From positions 1 to 5,763 of the forward strand of contig CACZQU010000524.1 of assembly GCA_902783305.1 (NCBI GenBank): a stretch of DNA of 5,763 bases, in the 5' to 3' direction. The stretch is from an uncultured Lachnospiraceae bacterium (GTDB lineage Bacteria; Bacillota; Clostridia; Lachnospirales; Lachnospiraceae). The translations under genes were made by a program, and so were the position numbers. Below the pieces are notes generated by a model that worked only from the letters and a program-made list of their open reading frames with translations, was not told the DNA's origin and did not search any database. Of this stretch, positions 1 to 5,763 are shown piece by piece (the first letter of the stretch is position 1; each line of letters starts with the position of its first letter).

Positions 1-440
1 CACAGGTGAAGCGCTGAAACCGTTTCATATCCTCCGCAGTTGAGAACCACCGGAAGGGACAGTCCCCAGGCCCTGGCAGCGCGAAGGGCTGATGCAACAC
101 CCGGAGCGAAATGATCCGCTGTTACCAGGTTGATATTCGCTGCTCCTTTTTCCTGGAGACGGAGAAACGTCTCCGCCAGCTCCTCTACCTCCAGCTCTTT
201 CCCGAAATTCCCAAGCGCAATTTCCTGGTTCTGGCAGTAAAGGCACCGTAAGCTGCACCCACTGAAAAACACAGTTCCGCTGCCATTTTCTCCGACAAGA
301 CACGGCTCCTCCCACGGATGAAGGGCTGAGCGAGCTGCTCTGATCCTCCGGTCTTCACCGCAATACCCTTTGTGCCCTTTAGTGCGGTCCACATGGCAGG
401 CTCTCGGGCACAAGGTACAATCCCGGTATGTCTCCAGCTC
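1..440 (-). other. PflX-like radical SAM domain (C-terminal half of the fusion, truncated by window)
   Basis: This is the portion of the fused frame downstream of the AroD domain, about residues 252-397. It starts with a cysteine-rich segment reading CTLCPRACHVDR and ends that segment with GYCGE. It then shows LHPWEEPC, GSGTVFFSGC and the SAM-cluster motif CSLRCLYCQN at about 255-228. These are hallmarks I know from COG1313 'PflX' proteins, related to glycyl-radical activating enzymes but of unestablished function. The four extra cysteines before the core motif may bind metal or a second cluster; that is inference. The remaining part of the radical SAM barrel must lie left of the window. As a stand-alone protein the family normally begins almost exactly where this segment begins, so little or nothing of its N-terminus has been lost in the fusion. 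Confidence 0.85.
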
Positions 441-1193
441 CTCATGGACTTCTTCCAGAAGCTTTCTCAATCTGTCTGCAGGAATCTGACCTGGGGCAGA
501 TGCTTCTCCTGTGGTGCCGAAAGTCAGGCAGGACCCATAGTCTTCACCTCTCACCCGGGTCACAGCTCCGATTTCTCCCATCGAAACCGCAATCACCGGA
601 ATCCCCGGTTCAGCTTTCCTGAATTTTCTCACTGCCTTCATCAAGATCACGACATCCTGGAACGACTTTGGCATCACGGCCAGCTTTACCGCCTGAGCTC
701 CGGAATTTTTCAGCTGTTCAAGCCGGTCTGCCAGGACCCCAGGAGGAGGTGTCCGGTCATGGTCATGGCTGGAAGCAATCACAAAAATGCCCTTTTCCTT
801 CAGGCCGGTGATCAGTCTGCGGCACTCCAGCCCTGGTTTCATCGCTTCCACATCCGCTAATCGGATATATCCAGACCCGGCGGCTGCCATGAGACGATCC
901 TGATATTCGCCAGGAGTGTATCGGCGTTCTCCCCCCTCCTCCCTCGTCCGCATCGTAAACAGCACCGGAAGACCTCCGGCTTCCTGGTCAAGAATTCTTG
1001 CGGCATTCACCAGTCCCTTTACCGACTGGTCGCCGAAATAATCCGCCCTCCACTCTACCAGATCCGCCCCTTCCTGTATGGCTTTCTTTGCCTGATCCTT
1101 CAGGCTTTCCAGATCCTTTCCCGTAAGCGGTATACAGATTGCCGGAATCCCGGGACCGGGATCGATTCTGACCGGGTTCATTTTTCTCATCAT
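1..1193 (-). CDS. aroD: AroD-radical SAM fusion protein (type I 3-dehydroquinate dehydratase + PflX-like radical SAM domain), 3' end outside window
   Basis: The single frame reads 397 codons from ATG 1193 to the left edge without a stop. Residues 1-250 are a full type I 3-dehydroquinate dehydratase, which converts 3-dehydroquinate to 3-dehydroshikimate in the cytosolic shikimate pathway through a Schiff-base lysine. Visible residues: E47 and R49 in VEWRAD, R82 and E86 in TMRTREEGG, H143 in SSHDHDRTP, Schiff-base K170 in VKLAVMPKS, R213 in VTRV, and S232/Q236 in ASAPGQI. From residue 253 the chain becomes a radical SAM protein of the PflX (COG1313) type: C259-x2-C262-x3-C266-x11-C278, then the 4Fe-4S/SAM motif C313-x3-C317-x2-C320 in FFSGCSLRCLYCQN, then NINLVT. 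The start is supported by AAGGAAG at 1204-1198; ATG 1190 is an alternative. No methionine occurs after residue 205, so a separate internal start is unlikely. The gene lies 30 nt behind a terminator. The AroD call is near certain, the radical SAM family strong, and its substrate unknown. Confidence 0.9.
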   Translation of the reverse strand, partial: MMRKMNPVRIDPGPGIPAICIPLTGKDLESLKDQAKKAIQEGADLVEWRADYFGDQSVKGLVNAARILDQEAGGLPVLFTMRTREEGGERRYTPGEYQDRLMAAAGSGYIRLADVEAMKPGLECRRLITGLKEKGIFVIASSHDHDRTPPPGVLADRLEQLKNSGAQAVKLAVMPKSFQDVVILMKAVRKFRKAEPGIPVIAVSMGEIGAVTRVRGEDYGSCLTFGTTGEASAPGQIPADRLRKLLEEVHEELETYRDCTLCPRACHVDRTKGHKGYCGEDRRIRAARSALHPWEEPCLVGENGSGTVFFSGCSLRCLYCQNQEIALGNFGKELEVEELAETFLRLQEKGAANINLVTADHFAPGVASALRAARAWGLSLPVVLNCGGYETVSALHL

Positions 1194-1222
1194 GACTCTT
1201 CCTTCAGGCGCTTTGCCTGTAT

Positions 1223-1260
1223 GAAAAAAGGTAACCGTTCAGCAGGCTGAACGGTTACCT
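1223..1260 (-). terminator. Rho-independent terminator after the ydcF-like gene
   Basis: A perfect 15-bp inverted repeat (AGGTAACCGTTCAGC at 1260-1246 on the minus strand, its complement at 1243-1229) has only two unpaired centre bases, so in RNA it would fold with a 4-nt loop and a 14-bp stem. On the minus strand it is followed by a run of six T (1229-1224) and preceded by an A-rich tract (GAAAAACTC). It begins about 25 nt after the stop codon of the membrane gene and ends about 30 nt before the start of the aroD fusion. The plus strand shows a weaker GAGTTTTTC tail, so some bidirectional activity is possible, but no plus-strand gene needs it. Confidence 0.92.
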
Positions 1261-1285
1261 GAGTTTTTCAAAAAATGTCTGCTTT

Positions 1286-2098
1286 TTATCGTCCATTTTT
1301 CCCCATCTGTTCCCAGATAGTGCTCATATGTTTCTTTATCTCCTGAATCTGCTGCAAGGCTTCATCTCTGGCAAGGGCAAAGATCTCCCTCACAATATAG
1401 TGAACCTGCAGAACCGGATTAGAAGGGGCACTGATCCCGTGAGGTTCCTGATAACCCAGATTCCATGCGGTCTTAAGAGCCCGGCAGATATGGAAATTAT
1501 TGGAAACAATCCCGCAGGGGACTTGTCCGCACCCGGTCATCGTGTCGGAAAACTGAAGATTTTCCCGCGTGGAGGTAGAATTTGCCTCTTCAATCAGCCG
1601 TTCCTTCCCTATCCCATGAGCAATCAGATAATTGCTCATGCATTCCGCCTCCGTAATATCCTCTCCTTCACCCCGTCCTCCGGAAAGAATCAGGATCGTA
1701 TCCGGATTCGCTTTTGCGTAATCCAATGCCGTCTCCAGACGCCTGACCAGGGAATTGGACGGAACCTTTCCCTTGACATGGGCTCCCAGCACGATCACAT
1801 ACTCTAAGCCCGGCAGTGTCCTGGACGACATACCGGAGATAATCTGCCGGCCAAACCAGCCGGAAAACAGGGCAAGACATCCGACAGCAGCCAGAATCAG
1901 ACCCGGACCCAGTTTTCCTCCGGTACCGGCTGCCCGCCTGACGGCGCATCGCCATAAAATAAGAGAAAAAACAAGGAAGACGATACCGGCAGCCACCCAG
2001 ATCCAGGCAAAATCTGTTGACATCCCACTGTACAAAACGATCACGGCATAGTAAGCCAGGCATAAAAGCCCAAAAATCAGACAGAGAGCCGTCATCAT
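1286..2098 (-). CDS. YdcF/SanA-like membrane protein with DUF218 domain
   Basis: The 270-residue protein has three predicted transmembrane helices (about residues 2-24, 30-49 and 64-84) followed by a DUF218 (YdcF/ElyC/SanA) domain at about 99-245. Family marks are VIVLGAHVKG at 101-110, the basic RRLETALDYA stretch at 119-128, ILSGGRGEGE at 137-146 followed by T149, E150 and A151, the S/T-rich ANSTSTREN at 172-180, and VSNNFHICRA at 198-207. DUF218 proteins are linked to envelope functions in other bacteria (ElyC and SanA in E. coli), and YdcF has been reported to bind SAM, but the biochemical activity is not settled. The ATG shares one base with the TAA of the upstream SEC-C gene (TAATG), which indicates translational coupling; a second ATG follows at once. 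It is the last gene before the terminator. The family call is secure and the function is unknown. Confidence 0.88.
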   Translation of the reverse strand: MMTALCLIFGLLCLAYYAVIVLYSGMSTDFAWIWVAAGIVFLVFSLILWRCAVRRAAGTGGKLGPGLILAAVGCLALFSGWFGRQIISGMSSRTLPGLEYVIVLGAHVKGKVPSNSLVRRLETALDYAKANPDTILILSGGRGEGEDITEAECMSNYLIAHGIGKERLIEEANSTSTRENLQFSDTMTGCGQVPCGIVSNNFHICRALKTAWNLGYQEPHGISAPSNPVLQVHYIVREIFALARDEALQQIQEIKKHMSTIWEQMGKNGR

Positions 2099-2679
2099 TA
2101 TGCCGATTTTCCGCAGCAGAATTTATACTTTTTCCCGCTGCCGCAGGGACATGGATCATTTCTTCCGATCTTCGGTCCCTTAACAACCGTGCGGGACCGC
2201 TTCTGATCCATCAGCAGCTCCTTTCTCTTCTCCGGGGAATAAAATCTTTCCCATTCTTCAAGACCATAAAGCCAGTCCGCTTTGGCATCGACCATGTTGC
2301 GGAACAATTTCTCCGGTTCATAATCCAGAGTAACGGCAGTGTCCTCTTTCATGGTCTCAATAGGATTGGGCTCCTTCAGGCTGTCATTGATACCGTCCAG
2401 AAAACCTGTCATCGTCATCAGATCTGTCCCGTATTTTTCCGCCAGCTCCTTCACGGTGCCGGTGACAGGTGTCCCGCTTCCGGACAGAAGCTGTCTGTAA
2501 ATTTCTTTCTCTACCTTGTAATAATCATCCCAAAGGCGTCCTACCCGCTTCTTGTTTTCCGGTCTCTGGTCATACGCTTTTTCTCTCCAGAGCTCCAGAA
2601 GACTTCTTTCTTCCGCCTCAGTGATCACTTCATCTGCAGCTTCTTCTGCCTGCGCGCCCAATACCTTATCTGCTTCCAT
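2098..2679 (-). CDS. SEC-C zinc-motif protein of unknown function
   Basis: This is a 193-residue, acidic, helical, soluble protein ending in a SEC-C motif: [17 protein letters not shown] at 174-190, with zinc ligands C177, C179, C188 and C189 (C-x-C-x8-CC). SEC-C was named from the SecA C-terminus, where it binds zinc and contacts SecB or ribosomes. It is also found on many small proteins, so the motif alone does not define a function. The rest of the chain (about 20-165, including a Tyr/Trp-rich segment around W139-Y147) is not a domain I can name, though I recall similar proteins in Clostridia. The start at 2679 is chosen because GAGGAG lies 6 nt upstream. An in-frame ATG at 2730 has no ribosome site and falls in the loop of a hairpin. 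It overlaps the next gene by one base. Confidence 0.85.
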   Translation of the reverse strand: MEADKVLGAQAEEAADEVITEAEERSLLELWREKAYDQRPENKKRVGRLWDDYYKVEKEIYRQLLSGSGTPVTGTVKELAEKYGTDLMTMTGFLDGINDSLKEPNPIETMKEDTAVTLDYEPEKLFRNMVDAKADWLYGLEEWERFYSPEKRKELLMDQKRSRTVVKGPKIGRNDPCPCGSGKKYKFCCGKSA

Positions 2680-2685
2680 CTTAAT

Positions 2686-2691
2686 CTCCTC
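2686..2691 (-). promoter_or_regulatory. Ribosome binding site deciding the SEC-C gene start
   Basis: GAGGAG on the minus strand is followed by a 6-nt spacer (ATTAAG) and ATG at 2679. It fixes the start 17 codons downstream of the longest possible frame. Confidence 0.8.
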
Positions 2692-2710
2692 GTCTATGAT
2701 TGTGATTCCC

Positions 2711-2747
2711 GGCAGCCGTCCGGAAACCATACAGCCGGACAGCTGCC
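2711..2747 (-). repeat. Large intergenic hairpin between HAD and SEC-C genes
   Basis: GGCAGCTGTCCGG (2747-2735, minus strand) pairs with CCGGACGGCTGCC (2723-2711): 13 bp including one G-U pair, with an 11-nt loop. It sits inside the 110-nt gap of the presumed operon. There is no T-run after it, so it does not look like an intrinsic terminator. It could stabilise or mark a processing end of the upstream mRNA, or be a dispersed palindrome of the genome. The function is not shown by the sequence. Confidence 0.7.
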
Positions 2748-2788
2748 ACTTACGATTTCAATACAGCACTCCGATGAGAATCTCAGAA

Positions 2789-3604
2789 TCAATATACCCC
2801 CAGTTTCTGTAATTCGCTTACACCTTGCTTAAAATCCCGGAAATGGACAGCATACATTCCTGCCTCACGCGCTCCTTCGCAGTTGGCTTCCGAATCATCA
2901 ATAAACACACACTCCCCGGGAACCAGTTTGTAGCGTTCCAGGAGGGTCTGGTAAATCTCCGGCTCGGGTTTGCATAAATGCACATTACAGGAAAAAATCT
3001 CTCCGTCCATATTCCGCCGGAATGTCATGAATTCCTTTGTCTCCTCCAGCACCCTGGCGCTGTAGTTCGACAGAATGTACAGTTTGTATCCCCTTTCTTT
3101 CAGATAACCGGTCCATGTCAGAGAATAGTCCCTGGGGGAAATGGTATGCCGGATTCCCTCCCACACACGCCTCACATCCTCCTCATAGCCTGGAATCTGA
3201 CGGATACACTGATTCAGGTACTCTTCATCCGGAAGGCTTCCGCGGTCACGCTCATTCCATACCGGATGCGTGAACATTCCTTTGATGAAGGCTTGCTTCT
3301 CCTCTTCGGGAAATCCGAAGCTGTCCAGATAGCTTTTCCAGTCAAAGGTCACCAGGACGTTTCCTACATCAAAAATGATATTTCTGATTTTTCCTTCCGG
3401 CTCCGCCCTCCTTCGGTTCAAAACCCGGTAAATCAGCCAGAATACATATCCCATGACGGGAACCACGATGGCCACGGCCCAGGAAGCCCTGAACCTTCCC
3501 TCTGATCCCTCGCCGGTGCCAAAGGCAAAAAACATCGGCAGGCTTACCGCCGCCAGCAGAATAATGATCCCCAGAACCGCAAGGATTCTTTTTCCGTTTT
3601 TCAT
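2789..3604 (-). CDS. Membrane-anchored HAD-family hydrolase (YihX-like)
   Basis: The 271-residue protein has two N-terminal transmembrane helices (about 7-28 and 41-62), followed by the basic RRR at 64-66. By the positive-inside rule this places both the N-terminus and the catalytic domain in the cytoplasm. The HAD domain spans about 72-271. Motif I is IIFDVGNVLV with nucleophile D79, motif II LSNYS with S179, motif III CKPEPEIY with K212, and motif IV FIDDSEAN with D236/D237. The D-x-G form of motif I (Gly where most HAD phosphatases have Asp) matches the YihX-type subfamily, whose E. coli member is a glucose-1-phosphatase; the substrate here is unknown. ATG 3604 is preferred because GGTGAG precedes it. 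A GTG at 3613 that overlaps the purA stop (GTGA) would add three residues. It directly follows purA, so it is probably co-translated with it. The membrane anchor is not usual for this subfamily. Confidence 0.85.
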   Translation of the reverse strand: MKNGKRILAVLGIIILLAAVSLPMFFAFGTGEGSEGRFRASWAVAIVVPVMGYVFWLIYRVLNRRRAEPEGKIRNIIFDVGNVLVTFDWKSYLDSFGFPEEEKQAFIKGMFTHPVWNERDRGSLPDEEYLNQCIRQIPGYEEDVRRVWEGIRHTISPRDYSLTWTGYLKERGYKLYILSNYSARVLEETKEFMTFRRNMDGEIFSCNVHLCKPEPEIYQTLLERYKLVPGECVFIDDSEANCEGAREAGMYAVHFRDFKQGVSELQKLGVY

Positions 3605-3609
3605 ATCTC

Positions 3610-4884
3610 TCACCGGTAAATAATGTCTGACCTGCCAGGGCCGTTGGATACCATTGTGACAGGATAACCGATTTTTTTCTCTATAAATTCAATGTAATGA
3701 CGGCAGTTCTCCGGCAGCTCATCATAGCTCCGGATTCCCCGGATATCTGTTTTCCATCCCGGAAGCTTTTCCAGAACCGGTTTTGCCTTCTCCAGCTTTG
3801 ACGTCGCCGGGAAATCCTCAGTGATTTCGCCGTCAATCTCGTATCCCGTGCAGACCGGGATCTCATCCAGATATCCCAGCACATCCAATACGGTAAAGGC
3901 CACCTCCGTAGTTCCCTGCACCCGGCATCCATAACGGGAAGCTACGCAGTCAAACCAGCCGACCCTCCTGGGTCTTCCGGTCTTGGCGCCATATTCCCCT
4001 CCGTCTCCACCTCTTCGGCGAAGCTCCTCTCCTTCCTCTCCGAACAGTTCGGAAACAAATGCGCCGGCTCCTACTGCACTGGAATATGCCTTGCACACAG
4101 TGACAATCCGTTTGATTTCATAAGGAGGAACACCAGCTCCCACGCTGGCAAAGCCGGCTAATGTAGGTGAAGAGGTTACCATCGGGTAAATCCCGTGATC
4201 CGGATCCTTGAGGGATCCCAGCTGTCCCTCCAGAAGTATGCTCTTGCCGCTCAGGAGCGCTTCATGAAGAAACGCGGAAACATCACACACATAAGGCTCC
4301 ACCATATCGCGGTACGCAAGAAGATCCTTCATCAGCTCCTGAGCGTTCAGCAAAGGCTTGTGATACAGATGCTCCAGAAGGACATTCTTTGTCACCAGGA
4401 TACGATCCACCTTCTCCTTCAGGCGGTCCGTATCAAACAGTTCATTGACCTGAAACCCGATCTTGGCATATTTGTCAGAGTAAAAAGGCGCAATCCCCGA
4501 TTTTGTGGATCCAAAGGACTTTCCGCCCAGTCTTTCCTCTTCATACTGGTCAAAAAGGATGTGATAAGGCATGACAATCTGCGCCCTGTCCGATACCAGT
4601 ACCTTTGGCGCAGGAACTCCGCCCTTCACAATATCCTCCAGTTCCTTCACGAACACGGGAATGTCCAGTGCCACCCCGCTTCCGATCACACTTGTGGTGT
4701 GTCCGTAGAAAACCCCGGACGGCAGGGTATGCAGAGCAAACTTGCCATAATCGTTCACGATGGTATGGCCGGCATTTGCGCCGCCCTGGAACCTCACTAT
4801 GATATCTGCCTCCCGGGCGAGCATATCCGTAATCTTTCCTTTTCCCTCGTCACCCCAGTTTGCTCCCACCACGGCTGTAACCAT
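3610..4884 (-). CDS. purA: Adenylosuccinate synthase (divergent clostridial form)
   Basis: This enzyme catalyses the GTP-dependent joining of IMP and aspartate to adenylosuccinate, the first committed step from IMP to AMP, in the cytosol. The 424 residues match the usual PurA length of about 430. Visible marks: P-loop GANWGDEGKGK with catalytic D12, GGANAGHT with catalytic H40, FGSTKSGIAP at 124-133, DPDHGIYPMVTSS at 227-239, TGRPRRVGW at 302-310, and the C-terminal VSNGPGR at 412-418. Several substrate-loop positions differ from the E. coli type: EGQLG instead of EGAQG, K141 where an Arg is usual, and TVLD instead of TKLD in the guanine-recognition segment. I recall these changes as typical of Lachnospiraceae PurA, so it is probably functional. 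The start at 4884 is chosen because GGAGG lies 8 nt upstream and MVTAVVGANWGD is the normal N-terminus; ATGs at 4899 and 4890 overlap or crowd that site. It lies 65 nt behind purB. Confidence 0.95.
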   Translation of the reverse strand: MVTAVVGANWGDEGKGKITDMLAREADIIVRFQGGANAGHTIVNDYGKFALHTLPSGVFYGHTTSVIGSGVALDIPVFVKELEDIVKGGVPAPKVLVSDRAQIVMPYHILFDQYEEERLGGKSFGSTKSGIAPFYSDKYAKIGFQVNELFDTDRLKEKVDRILVTKNVLLEHLYHKPLLNAQELMKDLLAYRDMVEPYVCDVSAFLHEALLSGKSILLEGQLGSLKDPDHGIYPMVTSSPTLAGFASVGAGVPPYEIKRIVTVCKAYSSAVGAGAFVSELFGEEGEELRRRGGDGGEYGAKTGRPRRVGWFDCVASRYGCRVQGTTEVAFTVLDVLGYLDEIPVCTGYEIDGEITEDFPATSKLEKAKPVLEKLPGWKTDIRGIRSYDELPENCRHYIEFIEKKIGYPVTMVSNGPGRSDIIYR

Positions 4885-4892
4885 ATCCATAT

Positions 4893-4897
4893 CCTCC
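4893..4897 (-). promoter_or_regulatory. Ribosome binding site deciding the purA start
   Basis: GGAGG on the minus strand, 8 nt before ATG 4884. It overlaps the upstream in-frame ATG 4899 and leaves only two bases before ATG 4890, so neither of those is a good start. Confidence 0.8.
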
Positions 4898-4949
4898 ATA
4901 ACATTTCAGTCCGTCCCGCGCAGACGATGCACAGGGCGCAAAAACCGCA

Positions 4950-5763
4950 TTACACGCGAAGCGACGCTTTGGCTCCGGTCAGTTCCGAACGCTTCCTGAG
5001 GACAGGTCTGACCATGGTTCTGAGGAAGTTCTCGGTCTGCTCCACCGACCGGCCGATATAAAGTGCCGGATCCATGGTCTGCTGAAGCTCTTCCAGGCTC
5101 AGACCAAATACAGGATCTTCGGCAATCAGCTCCAGAAGAGAATTATCCTTACCCTCTTCCTTCACCTTTTTTGCCGCTTCCATCGAAAGGATCCTGATGC
5201 GCTCGTGCAGCTCCTGGCGGTCACCGCCGGCTTTCACCGCATCCATCAGGATATTCTCCGTCGCCATAAAGGGAAGCTCCGCCATCAGATGCTTCTCAAT
5301 CACCTTGGGATAAACCACAAGCCCGTCCACCACATTCAGGCAAAGATCCATTATCCCGTCCAGGGCAAGAAAGCCCTCTGCAATACTGATCCGTTTATTC
5401 GCGGAATCATCCAGTGTACGTTCAAACCACTGGGAGGAAGAGGTCAAGGCCGGATTGAGGGCATCTACCATGACATATCTGGCAAGAGAGGCGATTCTTT
5501 CACTGCGCATCGGATTACGCTTATACGCCATGGCGGAGGAGCCGATCTGTGATTTCTCAAAGGGTTCCTCCACCTCCTTCAGGTGTTGAAGAAGACGCAG
5601 GTCATTTGACATTTTGGCTGCGGATGCGGCGATTCCTGCCAGCACATTCATGACACGGGTATCCACCTTCCGGGAATATGTCTGCCCGGAAACGGGATAG
5701 CACTCGGAAAAGCCCATTTTTTCCGCGATCATCGGGTCGATCATGTCAATCTTCCGTTGGTCG
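4950..5763 (-). CDS. purB: Adenylosuccinate lyase, ADSL-like type (C-terminal 270 residues, start outside window)
   Basis: This fumarase/aspartase-superfamily enzyme cleaves adenylosuccinate to AMP plus fumarate, and also SAICAR to AICAR in de novo purine synthesis. The fragment carries the superfamily signature GSSAMAYKRNPMRSER (5543-5496) with the catalytic serine loop, K and N. Flanking blocks SGQTYSRKVD, QWFERTLDDSANKR, LVVYPKVIEKH, ELPFMATENI and the C-terminal GRSVEQTENFL resemble human ADSL much more than the shorter Bacillus or E. coli PurB as I remember them. The frame is open to the right edge, so perhaps 200 N-terminal residues, including the general-acid histidine region, are not visible. 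It ends with TAA at 4952-4950, 65 nt before purA. The pairing supports one unit for AMP synthesis. Confidence 0.95.
   Translation of the reverse strand, partial: DQRKIDMIDPMIAEKMGFSECYPVSGQTYSRKVDTRVMNVLAGIAASAAKMSNDLRLLQHLKEVEEPFEKSQIGSSAMAYKRNPMRSERIASLARYVMVDALNPALTSSSQWFERTLDDSANKRISIAEGFLALDGIMDLCLNVVDGLVVYPKVIEKHLMAELPFMATENILMDAVKAGGDRQELHERIRILSMEAAKKVKEEGKDNSLLELIAEDPVFGLSLEELQQTMDPALYIGRSVEQTENFLRTMVRPVLRKRSELTGAKASLRV

Noticed and set aside
25..445. Short minus-strand frames of 86 and 96 codons
   Set aside because: They are in the two wrong frames relative to the radical SAM motifs. The true frame is continuous with AroD.
372..860. Plus-strand open frame of 162 codons opposite AroD
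   Set aside because: It lies entirely antisense to the conserved AroD/radical SAM frame.
1668..2186. Minus-strand frame of 172 codons bridging the SEC-C and ydcF-like genes
   Set aside because: It overlaps both better-supported genes in a different frame and shows no domain.
2680..2730. Longer N-terminus for the SEC-C protein starting at ATG 2730
   Set aside because: There is no ribosome site, the ATG lies in a hairpin loop, and GAGGAG sits at ideal spacing before ATG 2679.
2017..2832. Plus-strand open frame of 271 codons
   Set aside because: It runs antisense across the ydcF-like start, the whole SEC-C gene and the gap beyond it, has no recognisable domain and lacks a ribosome site. It is a shadow of the minus-strand genes.
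3610..4884. PurA as a PurZ-like enzyme of 2-aminoadenine synthesis
   Set aside because: The catalytic aspartate in WGDEGKGK is kept and the gene sits with purB. Nothing here suggests a phage base-modification locus.
4885..4949. Possible promoter or riboswitch in the purB-purA gap
   Set aside because: The 65 nt hold no convincing -35/-10 pair, T-run or extended pairing, and the gap is too short for a purine riboswitch.
4195..5061. Plus-strand open frame of 288 codons
   Set aside because: It is antisense to the clearly real purA and purB and crosses their gap. The composition is that of reverse-complement coding sequence with no family marks.

Overview
This 5.76 kb window is densely coding, and every gene I can support lies on the minus strand, so transcription runs from high to low coordinates. 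The protein styles point to an anaerobic Bacillota, most likely a Lachnospiraceae-type gut Clostridium. The adenylosuccinate synthase is of the divergent form I associate with that family, the adenylosuccinate lyase is of the ADSL-like type, and the Shine-Dalgarno sequences are strong and purine-rich. The taxonomic call is inference from recalled sequence style, not from a database search.

Layout in transcription order: the C-terminal 270 residues of purB (adenylosuccinate lyase, start beyond the right edge); purA (adenylosuccinate synthase); a membrane-anchored HAD-family hydrolase; a small protein ending in a SEC-C zinc motif; a three-helix membrane protein with a YdcF/DUF218 domain; a strong Rho-independent terminator at about 1223-1260; and finally an open frame that starts at 1193 and runs off the left edge. 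The first five genes are close together or overlap (65 nt gap, 4-nt to near-zero overlap, 110 nt gap containing a large hairpin, 1-nt overlap), so they look like one transcription unit ending at the terminator. PurA and PurB carry out the two consecutive steps IMP -> adenylosuccinate -> AMP. The other three genes have no known purine role.

The most unusual object is the last frame. Residues 1-250 are a complete type I 3-dehydroquinate dehydratase (AroD) with all catalytic residues at the same numbers as in E. coli AroD. With no stop codon and almost no linker, the frame continues into a radical SAM domain of the PflX/COG1313 type (CxLCPRxC motif, then the C-x3-C-x2-C cluster motif), which is cut by the window edge. 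I checked the frame by codon counting: 397 uninterrupted codons from 1193 to 3. I do not recall this shikimate-enzyme/radical-SAM fusion having been described. No RNA genes, mobile elements, CRISPR arrays or plus-strand genes are visible.
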